From Brachypterus glaber (taxonomy: Eukaryota; Arthropoda; Insecta; Coleoptera; Kateretidae): a stretch of DNA of 64,000 bases. The DNA lies in contig OY294048.1 in the NCBI GenBank assembly GCA_958510825.1, forward strand, positions 10,991,589-11,055,588. The letters run 5' to 3'. The position numbers and the translations under genes were made by a program. Shown piece by piece: positions 49,320-61,684 of the stretch (positions within the stretch are counted from its first letter, which is position 1; each line of letters begins with the position of its first letter). The notes under the pieces were generated by a model. That model saw only the letters and a list, made by a program, of their open reading frames with translations. It did not search any database and was not told the DNA's origin.

Positions 49320-49735
49320 ATAAACAATAAAGACTTTTTAATTTTAAACAAAATTATAAAAATATTATTTAAATATTCCATTAATCCTATTTTCTAATCA
49401 TCGTACAGAGTGATATCGGTAGACTGCTGTTTTGGGCTGCTGGATCTCTTCAGTACCAAGACTCAACTCTGCACGCTGATTAATAAAATATTCTTTGATT
49501 TTATTCACTAAATGAATAATTCCTTGAGATTGATGTACTCTTGAGCGCGATCTATTGGTAGATGTAGACAACTACTCATTATTCTTCTAATCATGGAGAC
49601 TTTAAATGGTGGCAAGTTGAAAACTAATTGTATGTCGCAAGCACTAAAACGTGTGGTTAACCGTAAATTTTAAGGAACGGAATTTTTTATTTTAAACAAA
49701 ATTATAAAAATATTATTTAAATATTCTATCTATTT
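49320..49735. mobile_element. Single copy of the CATCGTACAGAGTGATAT element
   Basis: It matches the repeat at 20200-20880. TTTTAATTTTAAACAAAATTAT occurs at both ends (about 49339 and 49690) as direct, not inverted, copies. This recalls an LTR-like or tandem arrangement. No coding sequence. Confidence 0.6.
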
Positions 49736-50146
49736 TCTAATATACGGCAAAATATATCAGAAAAATCTCTTGCTTGTAACCTCTGACATTCTTACTTTGG
49801 CACAAGGTTTTAAATTTATTCTTTTTCGCATATTTGCCGGGATTTTGTTTATGCTTACTTCATTAGTAATAAATATCTTCTTTTTCCATGTAATCCATTA
49901 CATTTAAGAAAATTTACAGCTTAAAACAGACTGATCAAAACTCAGATCAAAACTATATTGTTTGTAGTGTCTAAATTGTTGATTTTTGTTGCCATGGAAA
50001 TAATGCCACATTTTGACACTAAAGCTTCTAATTCTTAAGATTTTTTTACTTTTTCGCACTAGTGCGAAATCAATCAATTATTATTATCGATTATAATCAA
50101 ACACAAAAGTAATCGTGAACTAATGCACTAATTTTAATATTTAATA

Positions 50147-51092
50147 TATGAGGGGTTCAGAGCTAAAGTGAACCAAGTCCATAAAGACAATTTTTTGATC
50201 TGCATTGATTCAAGAGATAGTTTAAAGCACATATTGTTTAGTACTGTAACGAACCAAGTCCATACCTCTGTCTTTGGACGGTGGATGGCACTAGTTCATT
50301 AATTAAATACAAACAACTTTAAATGTCAATATCTATGATAGAATAACGTTTTTCTACGATTGCTTTAGAATGTAGGCAAATACACACACTTTTCAAACAC
50401 AGAATGAATTCATTCTAAGTCTAGATACGGTATGAATATTCCGTATCAAGTGTTAGAATGAGCATATGTAGTGCCATCTCTTATTTATAAAAGTAAAGAA
50501 AACTGTAGCAAAATTAGCAAAAATATATTTATTTTACCATGAAATATTGAATAATTTAATGTAATTTAAAGTTTTGCGTTAAAATTACATAAAGTTTATT
50601 AGTTTTTCTTAATATTTGACCAGTTTTTTATAAATTTAGTTCAAAAAATTAAAACTGCTTCATCTATTGTTAAATATTTAAACCTGATATCTGTCACAAC
50701 AATCTGACATACCCTTCAATTTTTGCATTATAATTTGTAAATATGTGCTAACATTAAATAAATATCTTTTTAAGTACTGATTTAATAAAATTATTAAATA
50801 ACTTTATTTAAAAATATGTGTTTTGTTGCATTTACAACGTCGAGTCACAAAAAACATTGTTTTTAACCTTGTCCGCAGTTTAAAGCCATACAGTGTTTCA
50901 TATTTGCAGTCGAAGAAAAAGTATAGTCTACAACACGTATGGAATAGTAATTCCGCGCTCGCGGGACCGTCATAAACGCCTGCCGGCTCGTATGACAAAC
51001 TTTCCGCTCGCGCAGAATATTGTCTATTCCATACTAGTTATAGAATATACTATTTTAATGGCTTGGTCCACTTTAGCTTTGAACCCCTCATA
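50147..51092. mobile_element. DNA transposon-like element, TIR ATGAGGGGTTC
   Basis: The left end ATGAGGGGTTCAGAGCTAAAG is matched inverted by CTTTAGCTTTGAACCCCTCAT, about 35 bp of TIR with a few mismatches. The element is about 945 bp. The interior is AT-rich apart from a GC-rich block at 50955-51015, and has no transposase. The target duplication is not resolved because the ends lie in ATAT. Confidence 0.72.
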
Positions 51093-51486
51093 TGAGCATT
51101 TGGAAAATACTATAAATAATAAAATTTTAGCTTAAAAGTAAACATTAAGGTTAATATAACCCTCCTAAAGCGGATATATGTTGCTATTTTAATAATCTTA
51201 TGTTTAACTTTAAAATTACCATCATATATTGATCATTAGGAATAATTTAAACATTATCTTCATTACAATTAAAATTGTAGAAATTACTACTATAACAAAA
51301 TATACAATACCATCAATTACAGGTTCTATTAAAGTCTTTGTAGTGATATAGCTGAAAAGTGAAAATAGGTAATAACTTGTTAAAGCCGAAAAATAATATG
51401 ATTCAAAATTAATTCACTGAAAAAACTGCTGCCAACAAAAGAATACTTTCTCCTATAGTCCTAAGTTCATTAAAATCAAAAACGAA

Positions 51487-51517
<31 letters not shown>

Positions 51518-51599
51518 ATTTCTAAAAAACTTTTTTTTTCTAAAAAAGTTTATTTTTTCCTAAAACGAAAAATAAACTGAAAAAAAAGATGTTTTGAAA

Positions 51600-51900
51600 A
51601 AAATTGTTTTTACCCCATTTTACCCCATTTTACCCCCTTACCCCAATCCGATTTTTACCAAAAACAATTCTAGCCTAGAACTTTGGATAATGAAGCTATG
51701 GTCCAAATTTGAAGTATTTAGCCCGAAGCGTTCGTGAGTTATCCTGGTCACAAATTTTCCGGACACACAGACCGACAGACCTACAGACGGATTATTTTTT
51801 TGACGGAAAACATATTTGTTGGATATAAAACGTCCAGGAACGTAAAAAAAGCAATAATTTTTTTTCGAATTTTTTTTACTAACGCAAAACTTTCCTTGGG
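51600..51900. repeat. Dispersed repeat with CACACAGACCGACAGACC
   Basis: The stretch GAACTTTGGATAATGAAGCTATGGTCC...GTTATCCTGGTCACAAATTTTCCGGACACACAGACC looks like a type of arthropod non-autonomous repeat seen in many genomes. This is from general recognition. No second copy is present in the window. Confidence 0.4.
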
Positions 51901-52603
51901 GAAAGTAAAATAAAAGAGAGCCGGTTAAGGTAACCAGATCAATAGTTAAATAAGGAACAACCATATTTCTGGTTGCTGGAATACCAGAAATCTGGTAATA
52001 GTCTAAGAGCTGGTGGCCATTTTTATTTCATTATTTGCTCCCAGCTGTATTTTATATATGTCTTATAGTACATTTAAATTAAGCTATTTGCAAATAGCCA
52101 GGTCCTGCATCGGGTTCCTTTGGATGCTAGCTTCGAAAAGGTGGTGAAATGCGCGAAAAATATATTTTTAACTTACCTAGTCCAAACAAATTACATTTAT
52201 TACATCTAGATTAGTCTATTTTCACTGTTTTACAAAATTATTTAGTAGGCCAAGGGGTAAAAAAGGGTTTAAAATGTTTATTTGACATATGTCAATACTA
52301 ACAATTCTAATGAATTTTCATTTAATCAAAACTTAATTTCATAATTTCTCATTTCCTTAAAAAAATAATCACATATGTGAAAGGCACTTTTTAAGGACTA
52401 TTCGTACCCCTTAGCCCTAGAATTATTGTGTATAACTATGAAAATAGCTTAATCTGACTGTAATAAATGTAATGTATATGACTTGGCAAGTTAAAAATAG
52501 ATTTTTTTGTTATCTCATTGCCAGAGTTTTGGAGCTTCTAGCACCCAAAGGAACCTGATCCGGAGCCTAGCAATTTGAAAATAGCTTAATTTGAATGTCA
52601 AAG

Positions 52604-52903
52604 TACATATCGCTTTGTAAATTCCGAAACATCGTATCTGAAAAATGAGAACTTGCCAGAGACTAGAAAATTTCTAATATATAATATAATAATATAATTT
52701 AATTATTCTTTTTTATGGAATTAGTAGGGTAGTAATTTAATAATTGACTAATTTATATGAATAAGAAACTATTCTTGTTTATATGTAATTAATAAAGTTC
52801 TAAATAAATACCTTATTAATTGTTTAAAAAAGGATAATTTGTTATACCTGTCAAGTGGTCATTTTTCAGATACGATGTTTCGGAATTTACAAGGCGATAT
52901 GTA
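52604..52903. mobile_element. Palindromic MITE nested in a foldback element
   Basis: The inverted ends ACATATCGCTTTGTAAATTC and GAATTTACAAGGCGATATGT continue through CGAAACATCGTATCTGAAAAATGA for about 50 bp. The core is AT-rich. It splits the right arm of the surrounding foldback element. Confidence 0.75.
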
Positions 52904-53235
52904 AAATACAGCTGGGAGCAAATAATGAAATAAAAATGGACATCAGCTCCGGCTATAAGCAAAACAAGGCGAATTGATTTGTTTACCAGATCCTCAAAAT
53001 CCAGGTTTGGTTTCTGGTAACCACACCAGGTTGTGTTGTTAAGTCTATCTTCACATATATGAAAATAGCTTAATCTGAATGTAATACATATATGACTTGG
53101 TAAGTTAAAAAATTAAGTTAATATATTTTTAGGGTGCCTCATTTCAAGAGCTTTTAGAGCTTCTAGCACCCAAAGGATCCGGATCCAGGATCAGATGATT
53201 TGGAAATAGCTTAACTTGACTGTAGTTTAAGACTT

Positions 53236-53610
53236 TACTTACAATACAATACAAGTGGGTTTGTGAGGCAAGGTACTGCCTTTCTAATCACTGCGACCAA
53301 TGAGATCTATTGTGAATCCCCTTTGCAATTTAGTCCACTTAAACTTTAGGCGTCTTAAGAAGCCTAAGAGTTTTTTGGGGGCTACCTTTATACCTGTTCT
53401 AGATATTGTAGCCTTTTGCGAGCAATGGCTTCGCAGAAGCACATAATGTGTTCGGCCGTTTCTGGTGCTTCTGAGCATAGACGGCAAGTGTCGATTTAAG
53501 ATCATTTTTTTAAGATGGTATCTTAACGGGCAGTCTCCGGTTAACAGCCCTGTATAGGTCTTTAGGTCCGTCTTGCTGAGATCGAGTATCTTTCTTGTTC
53601 CTTCAGGTTT
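53236..53610 (-). pseudogene. LINE ORF2 tail (after RNase H), frameshifted
   Basis: The - strand reads SKTDLKTYTGLLTGDCPLRY and HLKKM, then shifts frame into a C-terminal Cys/His cluster region. This is the segment after RNase H in I/R1-type LINEs. A CAATA-rich tail lies at 53240-53255. Truncated and broken. Confidence 0.72.
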
Positions 53611-53903
53611 ATTTACAGCCGGGAGAAAATATGAAATGAAAATAGTCACCAGGCTATTATACAACGAAATAGTAAGCAATTTAGAAAATATTTAAATGTT
53701 TGGAAATAAGGATATCGTGACAATAATCAGAAACATGCAACCTATCATTACCTGGGCAATTTTGAATTTATGCTTCTTCATAGCGATAAAATATTCATAT
53801 CCTAGACCTCCTTCTCTAGGAAAAAAAACTGCCGGGCATGTAATAATATTGTTTTCGAACTGGATTTTATTTGTAAAATTTTCCTCTAAAATAAAAAAAA
53901 GTT

Positions 53904-54236
53904 TTTATCCAATACATACAGATAATGAGACAATTACCAGCTTTAGTTTAAATAGATAAACTCAATAATAACCCCCGCGTGGCTTTTACTCTATTGAGTG
54001 GATAATTATTTATTTTAACCACTCAACTGTCACTTGTCAAATTATTTTCTTGTAAATGTCATTGAAATTTCTAATAAAAATGTGAATTTCTAAGCTACTT
54101 ATTGGATAAAACCTTGTATGGCACTCATGGGTAAACCGATATTGCCCTCTCGAAAATTAACCTGCTTGGCTGACGCCTAGCAGGTTAATTTTCTTATGGG
54201 TAATATCTTACTTTACCCACTAGTACCATAAATAAT
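53904..54236 (-). mobile_element. Dispersed element of about 335 bp with internal hairpin, copy 5
   Basis: Inverted relative to copies 2-4, same orientation as copy 1. Both hairpin arms are present (AAAATTAACCTGC, GCAGGTTAATTTT). This is the only copy outside the ABCA gene. Confidence 0.85.
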
Positions 54237-54555
54237 ATTCGCTTAATTGTTAGTCTAGTATCTTCAGAAAAATACTATTTTGATTTTTTTCCCAAAACTC
54301 TAAATGTGGTGGGCTCTTAAAGGTTCGAAAATCATACTTTGATGATGTCATTTTTTTCAAATGGAAAGAGGGTGGCTCATTAGGTTAAAATGAAAGAGAA
54401 TTTTCTTGATACCACTCATGAATAGTTTATTTGGAAGAACTTGGCAAAAGATTTAAAATGAAGATTTAACTAAAAAATGACATGACCTGTCAAAATTTCA
54501 CAAGTGACACATGCTTGTTCTCAGAAGTGATTTATGAATCAAAATATGTAAAAAT

Positions 54556-55032
54556 ATACAGGGTGTTCTATCCGGCAAAACTGGAAGTGCCAAAAAATTT
54601 CTAACTATGTCAAAAAATCTTAAATTATACATAATATAGCTTCTGTAAATTTTAAGATTCTATCTAAAAAAGTAAAAAAGTTAAGGTGGGTGAACCACCT
54701 TCCTGAAACACCCGGTACGTCAGGGTGTTCTAAATATCATGTCACTATTGAAGAAGGTAATTCCTTGGCCTTTTTTATGACTAAAAGTTCATATAAACAC
54801 GAGGTTTTGGATGTGAACTAATTTTAATAAGGCTCATGTTCGTACCTTATTTTCATGTACTTATTTTAACGGGGGAGGGGCCTTATCAGTTTTTTGTCCG
54901 AAACTTTTTTTGTGTAACTTTTTTGTGATTTTAGTTTTGGAATATGATTCCTCAGGTCAAAATTTAATAATAATAATAAGCCAAGGAATGTTCTCCTTCA
55001 ATAGTGACATAATATTTAAGAACACCCTGTAT
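54556..55032. mobile_element. ACAGGGTG-ended foldback elements, nested or tandem
   Basis: ACAGGGTGTTCTATCCGG at 54558 is followed by CAGGGTGTTCTAAATATCATG at 54721. Its inverse ATTTAAGAACACCCTGT ends at 55031. AATTCCTTGGCC / CCAAGGAATGTTCTCCTTCAAT also inverts. A shorter relative of the 1.1-kb elements. Confidence 0.75.
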
Positions 55033-55375
55033 GTAAGACAAATATAGTCTGGTTAGGTGTAGTTCACATTTTTTTGTGGGATTGTGTAATTATTACGCTT
55101 GTGAATGAATAAATAAATAAATAGTGTACTTACCATCACCCATAATGGTTATTTTTTAAAACCTAGTGAAGGGAAATCTAACAAACAAATGAGGAATAAT
55201 TTAAAGCATGCGCTTTAAATAAAAGTTTAAATCTCGGTTTAAATAATAATTATAGTGTAATTTTATAAAATTTATAGTTTCAACATGCAAACTTCTCTTT
55301 TTGGTTTGGACTTTTTATTATTTATCATGACATAACTATTTATTACCATTACTATTTATAACATGATACAGGGTG

Positions 55376-56522
55376 TATTCGAAATAGAGGAGGAAATTTT
55401 AACAGGTGATTCTACATGATAAAATATGACAAAAAGTTCCTATAAACATGTCTAAAAATGCGTCATAAGGGAGCTACACCCCTTTGAAATTGGCTAAAAA
55501 AATCGGTTTTTATTTAATAACTCAGATTGAGATATATTAACGAGGTTTTGCACGTGAATTAATCCTAATAAGGCCCATCTTTGTATGTCATTTTCACGTA
55601 CTTATTTAAACCAGGGGTGTGCGAAACAGGGGGGCCTTATCAGTTTTTTGTCCCAAACTTTTTTCTGTGTAACTCTTTTGCAATTTTATTTTTGAAATAT
55701 GATTCCTCAGGTCAAAATACATAAAAAAGGTACTCTTGTTGTAATACTGTAGGATTAACCGTTTTCGAGAAAAGTTTGAAGGTGAAATTTCACGCTTCGA
55801 AGACGAAAAATTAAATACTAAAATGTCGAAAACCAAAATTTTAATGATGCAATGTTATTCTACATCAAAAACTAAGAAAAAAAGTTTCCATACATGTAGG
55901 TCGAAAAAACGCTTTTAAAGCTACCATAGCCCTTTAAAAATGGTGCATATTTAGGAGACCATAGCTTCATTAGGATTGATTTTTGGAAGTACCTGTATAT
56001 GAGGTTTTTAATGTACATTCGCCCTGCATCATTAAAATGTTGGGTTTCAACATTTTAGTATTTAATTTTTCGTCCTCGAACCGTGGAATTTCACCTTCAA
56101 ATTAATTTTTCTCGAAAACGGTTAATCCTACAGTATTACAACAAGAGTACCTTTTTTATGTATTTTAAACTGAGAAATCATATTTCAAAAATAAAATTGC
56201 AAAAAGGTTACACAGAAAAAAGTTTGGGACAAAAAACTGATAAGCCCCCTCCGTTTGGCACACCCCTGGTTGAAATAAGTACATGAAAATAACACATAAA
56301 AACGGGCCTTAGGATTAGTTGACGTGCAAAACCTCGTTGATATATCTCAAAGGGTTCCTGAGTTATTAAATAAAAACCGATTTTTTTAGCCACTTTCAAA
56401 GGGGCGTAGCTCCCTTATGACCCATTTTTAGACATATATTTATTGCAACTTTTTGTCATATTTTATCATGTAGAATCACCTGTTAAAATTTCCTACCCTA
56501 TTTCAAATACACCGTGTATACA
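55376..56522. mobile_element. ACAGGGTG-ended foldback element of about 1.15 kb
   Basis: It starts ATACAGGGTGTATTCGAAAT and ends ATTTCAAATACACCGTGTAT. The arms pair over the full length (CTTATAAGGGAGCTAC-type, TCTCGAAAACGGTTAATCCTAC and TAAAATACTAAAATGT-type segments occur in both orientations). False ORFs in the arms mirror each other. No transposase. Confidence 0.85.
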
Positions 56523-57499
56523 GGCCCAAATAAAAAATAATACAATGTAATTTACTCTTACCAGAAAATATTTTTCTTACGTATTTTTGGGAAACAATTT
56601 GAATTAAGGGCATAATGAGTAATGAGTAATATATATTTCATGATAATATACAATACGTATTTACATTCGTCACAAAAATAGATAATACAATAATGCTTAA
56701 AATAGATAGGTATAAAATAGTATTTTAACAATAATTTAAGAAATTTTACATACAATAAAAAAATAAATACATTTTTACATAAAATTGTGTTCCAGAAATT
56801 TATCAAAAGAATAAAAGGCATTTTGAATTAACAAAGATTTTACTTTTTTAAAGCGAGAGAAATTTAAAATTTGGATACTAGATGGTGGTTTGTTAAAAAA
56901 ATAAAGGTGCATAATAACTCAAAGAGTCCCTAGATGTGTTAATTCTATGAAAATTTATTCTTATATTGGACCTACTGCGTGTACTATACTGATGAATACT
57001 TTCCTGTAAAATATATTCCGATTCATTCCTTTTTACATAACAAACACATTCTAATATATACAAGCAAGCTAGTGTGATTATATTTAGTGCTGGAATTGTG
57101 TTTGAGACGTCGTCTCTATAGCCTTTTTAGTCAGTATACATTATCTTTGTAGAGAAAAAAGTATGTCTAAATGAGTAGTGTAACCCCAAACAAGGATTGC
57201 GTATCTACAGTGCGATTTAAAAAGTGCATAGTAGGCTATCAACAATACTTCCTTAGAGACAATATCTACAAGATTTCGAATGACAAAAAGACTACTAGAT
57301 AATTTATTACTTAAATTTGTAACTGCTCCAACCAGTTTAATTTGGATTCTAATGTTACCCCCAACAGCTTTACGCTAATAAGCCACAAAAAACTCTACAG
57401 AATCTGCTTTCATGAGGAATATCCCTGTAAAAACGTTTTGGTTAATTCTTATTAAAGTATTTCATCTTAATAATATTAATTATAGAACTTTTAATAAGA
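56523..57499. other. AT-rich stretch without recognised feature
   Basis: I see no coding sequence or clear repeat structure between the foldback element ending at 56522 and the hairpin element starting at 57503. Confidence 0.5.
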
Positions 57500-57502
57500 T
57501 TA

Positions 57503-58681
57503 CACAGCCCCACAAAAAAAAAAGTCTGGATCTCTAGACCAGACATGTGTATCCTTATGTATTTTTGCCCGCTGAATCCGAATCCGAGGTCAGAAAAAGC
57601 CCTACACCCCAGGAATTGGCCCCAGAGGCCGAAAATGGCCGCTGAAAGGTGTGAAACGGGAATTCCGGCATGACGGATGCTCAGGGCAGGTTGAGATTGC
57701 ATTCTCAAGGCAAAGTCGAATTAGTGGCTAACGGTGGTTAGATCCGACAGGCATCGCGGCCCCTGAGGCCGGAAAATGGGCCCTTGGGGCCCGAAAAATC
57801 GAGATTTTCACGTCGGGATCGCAGTACTTGGATTTTCTTGAAACTTCAAACTGCAGCTACGTAAAGAGGCTGGAACCATTTCCAGGCCCATTGAAATTCA
57901 CGCCCAGGGTCCGGAAAATGGGCCCTCAGGGCAGGAAAATCAAGATTTCCACGTCGTCATCACGGCATTGACGTTTCTATGGACTTTCAAACTCAGGAAA
58001 CACTGACGATGTTGGCTTTGAACCGTTCCACCATCTTGGGTGTTTCTCAAGTTTAAAAGTCCGTAGAAACCCGAGCGCCGTGATGCCGACATGAAATTTT
58101 GATTTTCTGGTCCTAAGGGTCCATTTTCTGGGCCCGGGCATGAATTACAATGGGCCTCGAAATGTTGCTACATTGCCAGTGTTTCCGTGAGTTTTAGAGT
58201 CCATAGAAATTTGAGTGCCGTGATGACGACGTGGAAATCTTGATTTTCCCGCCCTGAGGGCCCGTTTTTCGGACCCTGGGTGTGAATTTCAATGGGCCTG
58301 GAAGAGGTTCCAGCCTCTTTACGTTGCTGCAGTTTGAAGTTACAAGAAAATCGAAGTGCTGCGATCCCGACGTGAAAATCTCGATTTTTCGGCCCCCAGG
58401 GGCCCATTTTACGGCCTCAGGGGCCGCGATGCCTGTCGGATCTAAGCTCGGTTACCGACTAATTCGACTTTGCCTTAAGAATGCAATCTCAACCTGCCCT
58501 GAGCATCCGTCATGCCGGAATTCCCGTTTCACACCTTTCAGCGGCCATTTTCGGCCTCTGGGGCCAATTCCTGGGGTGTAGGGCTTTTTCTGACCTCGGA
58601 TTCGGATTCAGCGGGCCAAAATACATAAGGATACACATGTCTGGTCTAGAGATCCGGACTTTTTTTTTTTGTGGGGCTGTG
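57503..58681. mobile_element. GC-rich foldback element with TTA duplication
   Basis: The 1179-bp element starts CACAGCCCCACAAAAAAAA and ends TTTTTTTTGTGGGGCTGTG, flanked by TTA at 57500-57502 and 58682-58684. The arms are about 500 bp each, with a centre of about 180 bp. Each arm also holds diverged direct repeats of about 130 bp (GGGCCC, GACGTGAAAATC, CATTGAAATTCA words). It is much GC-richer than its surroundings. TTA flanks suggest PIF/Harbinger mobilisation. It encodes no transposase. Confidence 0.85.
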
Positions 58682-58844
58682 TTATTAAAGAAATTTCTTA
58701 CCAATGAAGCAGGTTTTTTTAAGAATGAACCAGGAAAAAAGATCATTATTAACCCTTACATCCATAAACTCATACATAAGATTGACGTGCTTATTTGTTT
58801 GTAACAGTATAAACCGTTTTATTTTTAAATTAAATAAGTCGTAT

Positions 58845-59131
58845 ACATATATTACATTTACATTTACATTTTGTTTAACCTCGTACTATTATACTTAATT
58901 AAGCATCCCCTAAGTCCAGGACTTGTGTGGGCTAGTAGTAGAGGGAACCACCGGCTTTAATTGACTTTCGAACCAATTTATAGGGAGTCTCCGCTTCACT
59001 TACGCCTTCGCCAAATTTCAATTATTAATTAACTGAAAAAGGCAAATCGGCGCCGGTGAGAATCGAACTCACGCTATTTTGGGTAGTAAACTCGTCAAGT
59101 ATGACGCGGTAGTCCACTACACCAATCCTCC
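58845..59131 (-). mobile_element. tRNA-derived SINE, complete copy
   Basis: On the - strand the head has an RNA polymerase III A box, TGGTGTAGTGG (59124-59114), and a B box, GAGTTCGATTCTC (59070-59058), with a good T stem GTGAG/CTCAC. The head runs directly into the body shared with 1-165, ending in a (TACATT)-like tail. The acceptor stem does not pair and the anticodon loop is too short (CGTCA-TACT-TGACG), so this is not a working tRNA. Confidence 0.75.
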
Positions 59132-59162
59132 CATATATATAGCTATATAGCTTAAAAATTTA

Positions 59163-59313
59163 TGGAAGTAAAATGGACACTGAATGGACGTCCACTAATA
59201 GCCGTACAAAGGATGTAAATATATGGAAGTACATAGTACATCCATTATTAGTCAGTGGACCAATGTACTTAAAAGGGATCTAAAATGGACGTCCATTGGA
59301 CGACCGGTGCTAT
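59163..59313 (+). mobile_element. GGACGTCC-rich short element, copy 1
   Basis: About 150 bp, closely matched in direct orientation by 63515-63672. Both contain ATGGACACTGAATGGACGTC, TACATCCATTATTAGTC and GACGACCGGTGCTATATGGG. Palindromic GGACGTCC words recur. Confidence 0.8.
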
Positions 59314-60727
59314 ATGGGATAAGCTCATAGACAAAGAACATAGATGAGCTGTCATCTCAAGGTTATATACAAATTTACGAGTCCTCCATTTTGATCGGAA
59401 GTTACGTCAAAAATCAGCCGGGAAATTTAAATTAGTGGGTAAAATGTAAATAAATAAACGACATAACCTTACTTTTTAATGTTTTTATTATTTACTGTCA
59501 AAGTATATCATTCTGTTTCTGTAGATATTAAATTATTTAATTCAAATCATAGATAAGATAAAAGTATGTTTAGAAAACTAACATAGGTAACCTTAGATTT
59601 CGAACCTATGATAGGTATGCGTAGGTATATAAAATTTGTTTCTTATGTTATAAAAAATTAAACTTACCTAAAAAATATGATACTGCTGTCTGCAGGTAGC
59701 AGTCGTTTTATGTTTCTACAACTTTTTATAAAACACGTCATTGCAAAGACTTTACTAGTTCTTTGAAAAAGCAATATAAAATATACAAAAAACACAGAAA
59801 GACTTTAAAAGTTCAAAAAAGCTATTATATAGTCTATAATAAAATAAAATGTTCACCCTTCTAGCACAAAACACCAAACGCGTAGAAAAAATAACAGAAA
59901 AACCTCGAAAACAAACTCAAAACATACATAAATTAGGTTATGTTAACCTGTTGCACGAATATGTTAGAGGTGTGTGCGAAGAATTATATTTTTATATTGA
60001 AATTACTGGTAAAAATAAATAAATATCTGTGTAGTATAACATATTGATTTAGGTTTTACATATATAACAAACTGTTGCAACAAAACAACGACAAAAAGAA
60101 ACTTTTACTGACTACTGAAGTAAAATGAAAAGACACATCTCTAACAAAGAAAATATTCCTATCTAACGCAACACAGTGTTACCAACATAAAATATATATT
60201 TTTTTACTTTATGTTGGACAATTGGAATCAAAATGGAGAACGCATTTAGTCGGGACGCAAAAGTATGCGCAGATGGTCAAAAATCAATCTATTTGTTTAT
60301 TTTGTCTATGGATAAGCTCGATAATGTGAATAATGCGTATATATGAACTTTTCGGTTTTGTGAACACAGAATATTTTCTATTGACTTCTCTGTAATGTGA
60401 ACATCAAAAACTCACGTTAACGTGACAGAAACCACATTTTCATAAGCCATAAGTGCAGTGCAGCCCGATTCTCGACATTTTCAAAATACTTTATTTATTT
60501 ATTGGTTTTTAGTCGTTCTGAGACCTTACTGAAAGGTAGTTTATATCATATTAGACTGTTGTTTACAATTTAATTTTAATTACAAAAATTTCCTTTTATG
60601 TTCCAAAATTTTCTTATCTGCATTTTTACGATGCTCCATATGGCAGGTTTATTATTTCCATATATCGAAAGAATTTCATAAAGAACGAAAAAAATATAAA
60701 ATTAAAAAATATTTCTGTTTACTTTAG
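59314..60727. other. Stretch without recognised gene
   Basis: AT-rich sequence. I found no coding exon, RNA gene or clear repeat structure in it. Confidence 0.5.
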
Positions 60728-61683
60728 GTGCTAATAAATAAATAAATAAATAATTGACTTTATTGTCAAACATAGAAATACAAATATAAATAACAAAGTT
60801 AATAATGCGTTGACAAAGGGCGAAGTTCAGCACGCTGCTCTTCCACTTAACCCTAAACTATATTGAGTTACTAATTAACTAAACTTATATTAAAAAAAAA
60901 TATTATTAAGCCAGAATAACAAAAATTATAAATATCAATAAACAAAAATATCACTAAAAATTAATTTCTTTAACTGAGCTTTAAAACTATTTAAGCTTAA
61001 GCTTTTAAAATCCTCTGGTAAGTTATTATAAATACTGTATACTGTATAAGAAAATGAATGTTTAAATAAAGCAGATTTATGAGCAGGTCTAACATTAATA
61101 TTATGTACATCCGTTCTAAATGTTATTTTGTTGCATAAGTATGAGGGAATTTTTAATGTGATAATTTGTGAAAGAACACCGATGAGTGCAGTAATCGCCT
61201 ATTAGCCATGTTGAGCCAACCAAGGTTTTTTATAGCCATGTTGAGCCAACCAAGGTTTTTTATAGCCATGTTGAGCCAATCTAGGTTTTTTATATATTGA
61301 CTAGTGTGCTCACGTCTAGGAATTACACAAATAAATCTAGTGAACGAATTTTGAATATCTTGTATAGTTTTTTTGTTAGCTAAGTCCAAGCAAGTGCCAT
61401 AAATGGAATCACAATAAGAGAAATGAGACAGAACGAGAGAATCGCATAAAGTTTGTTTAATTTTTTGGTTCATGTAACTCTTATGTACATATATTTTGTT
61501 GAGGTTACAAAATGCCAGCCTAACACATTTTTTAAAGTGATTTTTGAATCTTAAATCTATATCAAATATTAGACCAAGGTTTCATGCTTCTTTTACGGGA
61601 TCTTAGATAACATCATCAACTTTTATTATAAAGTTTCTGGATTGCATTTCATAGTCTTTATTTTTTCCAAAAATCATGAGCAT
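60728..61683 (-). pseudogene. LINE 3' fragment (reverse transcriptase C-terminus), broken
   Basis: Read on the - strand from 61683: MIFGKNK, NLGLIFDIDLRFKNHFKKCV, MNQKIKQTLCDSLVLSHFSYCDSIYG, and NINVRPAHKSALFKHSF...YNNLPEDFKS, then a stop near 60945. A 3' UTR with AATAAA and a (TTTA)n tail ends at 60728. Stops lie in the first part. Three copies of a 33-bp unit (NLGWLNMAIK) at about 61200-61300 expand the coding part. Confidence 0.8.
61200..61300 (-). repeat. 33-bp in-frame tandem triplication inside a LINE
   Basis: The unit TATAGCCATGTTGAGCCAAC plus CAAGGTTTTT occurs three times in a row, with small changes in the third. Because 33 is a multiple of three, the frame is kept. Confidence 0.9.
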
Positions 61684-61684
61684 A

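Larger units (their letters stand above)
52005..53660. mobile_element. Nested foldback elements with CTGGTG-CCATTTTTATTT ends
   Basis: The arms include GCTGGTGGCCATTTTTATTT (52010) and, inverted, ATAAAAATGGACATCAGCTCC (about 52930). A second set of inverted ends occurs at 53130-53215 and 53612-53655. It is the same family as 15050-16565. A palindromic MITE (52604-52903) and a LINE fragment (53236-53590) interrupt it. Confidence 0.7.

Noticed and set aside
55606..56399. Mirror-image ORFs resembling each other
   Set aside because: They lie in the two arms of one foldback element, so similarity follows from the palindrome.
58168..58746. ORFs of 78-107 residues in the GC-rich hairpin
   Set aside because: Both strands are open because of the GC-rich palindrome. 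The same peptides appear in both arms, and none resembles a transposase.
59046..59131. A functional tRNA gene on the - strand
   Set aside because: A and B boxes are good, but the acceptor stem does not pair, the anticodon loop is about 4 bases, and the sequence runs into a body found elsewhere (1-165). It is a SINE head.
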